A DNA stretch of 5,596 bases. Origin: an uncultured Fretibacterium sp. Its GTDB lineage: Bacteria > Synergistota > Synergistia > Synergistales > Aminobacteriaceae. How positions within the stretch are numbered: position 1 is the stretch's first letter; every line of letters begins with the position of its first letter. Both the position numbers and the translations under genes were made by a program. Location of the stretch: the NCBI RefSeq assembly GCF_938040765.1, contig NZ_CALIAA010000237.1, positions 1 to 5,596 on the forward strand, in the 5' to 3' direction. Positions 5,459 to 5,596 of the stretch are shown one piece after another. The notes beneath the pieces were generated by a model, which had not been told where the DNA came from, did no database searches, and worked only from the letters and a program-made list of their open reading frames with translations.

Positions 5459-5514
5459 ATTCGGAGCCTGAAGGAAGCGCCGACCGAGTCGGCGCTTCCT
5501 TCAGGCTCCCGAAT
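5459..5514 (+). terminator. Long hairpin after the propeller gene, probable terminator or transcript end
   Basis: A perfect 22-bp inverted repeat (5463-5484 with 5488-5509) has a 3-nt loop, CGA. It extends by four more pairs (5459-5462 with 5511-5514) across one bulged C at 5510. It starts 10 nt after the propeller stop codon, where a terminator is expected. There is no T-tract on either strand, so it is not a canonical intrinsic terminator. It may protect the mRNA 3' end, act with Rho, or be a palindromic repeat unit. Confidence 0.55.
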
Positions 5515-5596
5515 GTCGTCCATTGAGCCCCCGAATTTCTAAACAGAGAAGCTCCTCTAGGCTGAGTTCCAAGCGAAAGCTGGACAACACTTCTTA
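5515..5596. other. Lower-GC right edge, no assignable gene
   Basis: These 82 nt have about 49% G+C against roughly two-thirds in the rest of the window. CCCGAAT at 5530-5536 repeats the outer edge of the neighbouring hairpin (5508-5514). AGC-GAAA-GCT at 5572-5581 can form a small GNRA-capped stem. Short minus-strand frames entering from the right edge exist but cannot be judged. It may be intergenic sequence before a gene outside the window or the margin of an inserted element. Confidence 0.3.

Noticed and set aside
4594..5523. Minus-strand open frame of 309 codons opposite the propeller gene
   Set aside because: It is antisense to regular propeller repeats, is rich in Arg, Gly, Ala and Asp, and has no recognisable motif. 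Its start lies at the hairpin.
5501..5593. Short minus-strand frame of about 30 codons entering the hairpin from the right edge
   Set aside because: It is too short, has no convincing start signal, matches no family I know, and ends inside the inverted repeat. A second frame on this strand also stays open across the hairpin, so openness means little here.
1..5596. CRISPR arrays, tRNA or rRNA genes, insertion sequences
   Set aside because: No regularly spaced repeats, tRNA cloverleaf, rRNA-like stretch or transposase motif was found on reading both strands.

Overview
The window is a compact, GC-rich (about two-thirds G+C by eye) stretch of an ordinary bacterial chromosome. It holds six protein genes, five on the minus strand and one on the plus strand. 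Gaps are short, start sites carry recognisable Shine-Dalgarno sequences, and there is no sign of phage, plasmid or CRISPR material. The gene content does not fix the organism. A GC-rich diderm anaerobe, possibly Synergistota, would fit the exported PQQ-like propeller and the mix of families, but that is a guess. No rRNA or tRNA was found.

Layout, left to right. (1) 50-517, minus: an Hsp20-family small heat shock protein. Its leader contains a strong hairpin whose 5' arm can also pair with the ribosome-binding site. (2) 518-770: a non-coding region that should contain the Hsp20 promoter. (3) 771-802: a textbook intrinsic terminator on the minus strand, ending the next gene. (4) 850-2085, minus: a glutamate/aspartate-type dicarboxylate/amino acid:cation symporter that keeps every key binding-site motif of the archaeal homologue GltPh. 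(5) 2215-2856 and 2878-3360, minus: a two-gene operon read in the order HIT protein (resembling Ap4A phosphorylase), then YigZ/IMPACT-family protein. The gap is 21 nt, and a perfect TATAAT lies upstream at 3449-3454. (6) 3471-4223, minus: an HD-domain phosphohydrolase. (7) 4390-5448, plus and divergent: an exported eight-bladed PQQ/BamB-like beta-propeller, followed by a very long near-perfect hairpin at 5459-5514. (8) 5515-5596: a short tail of clearly lower G+C with no assignable gene.

The genes do not form one pathway. The HIT and YigZ genes are the only pair that the sequence clearly ties together. The HD and propeller genes share a divergent intergenic region. The symporter and Hsp20 look like single-gene units. 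I did not find a previously undescribed system. The most interesting leads are regulatory: the alternative RNA structures in the Hsp20 leader, and the long hairpin without a T-tract at 5459-5514.
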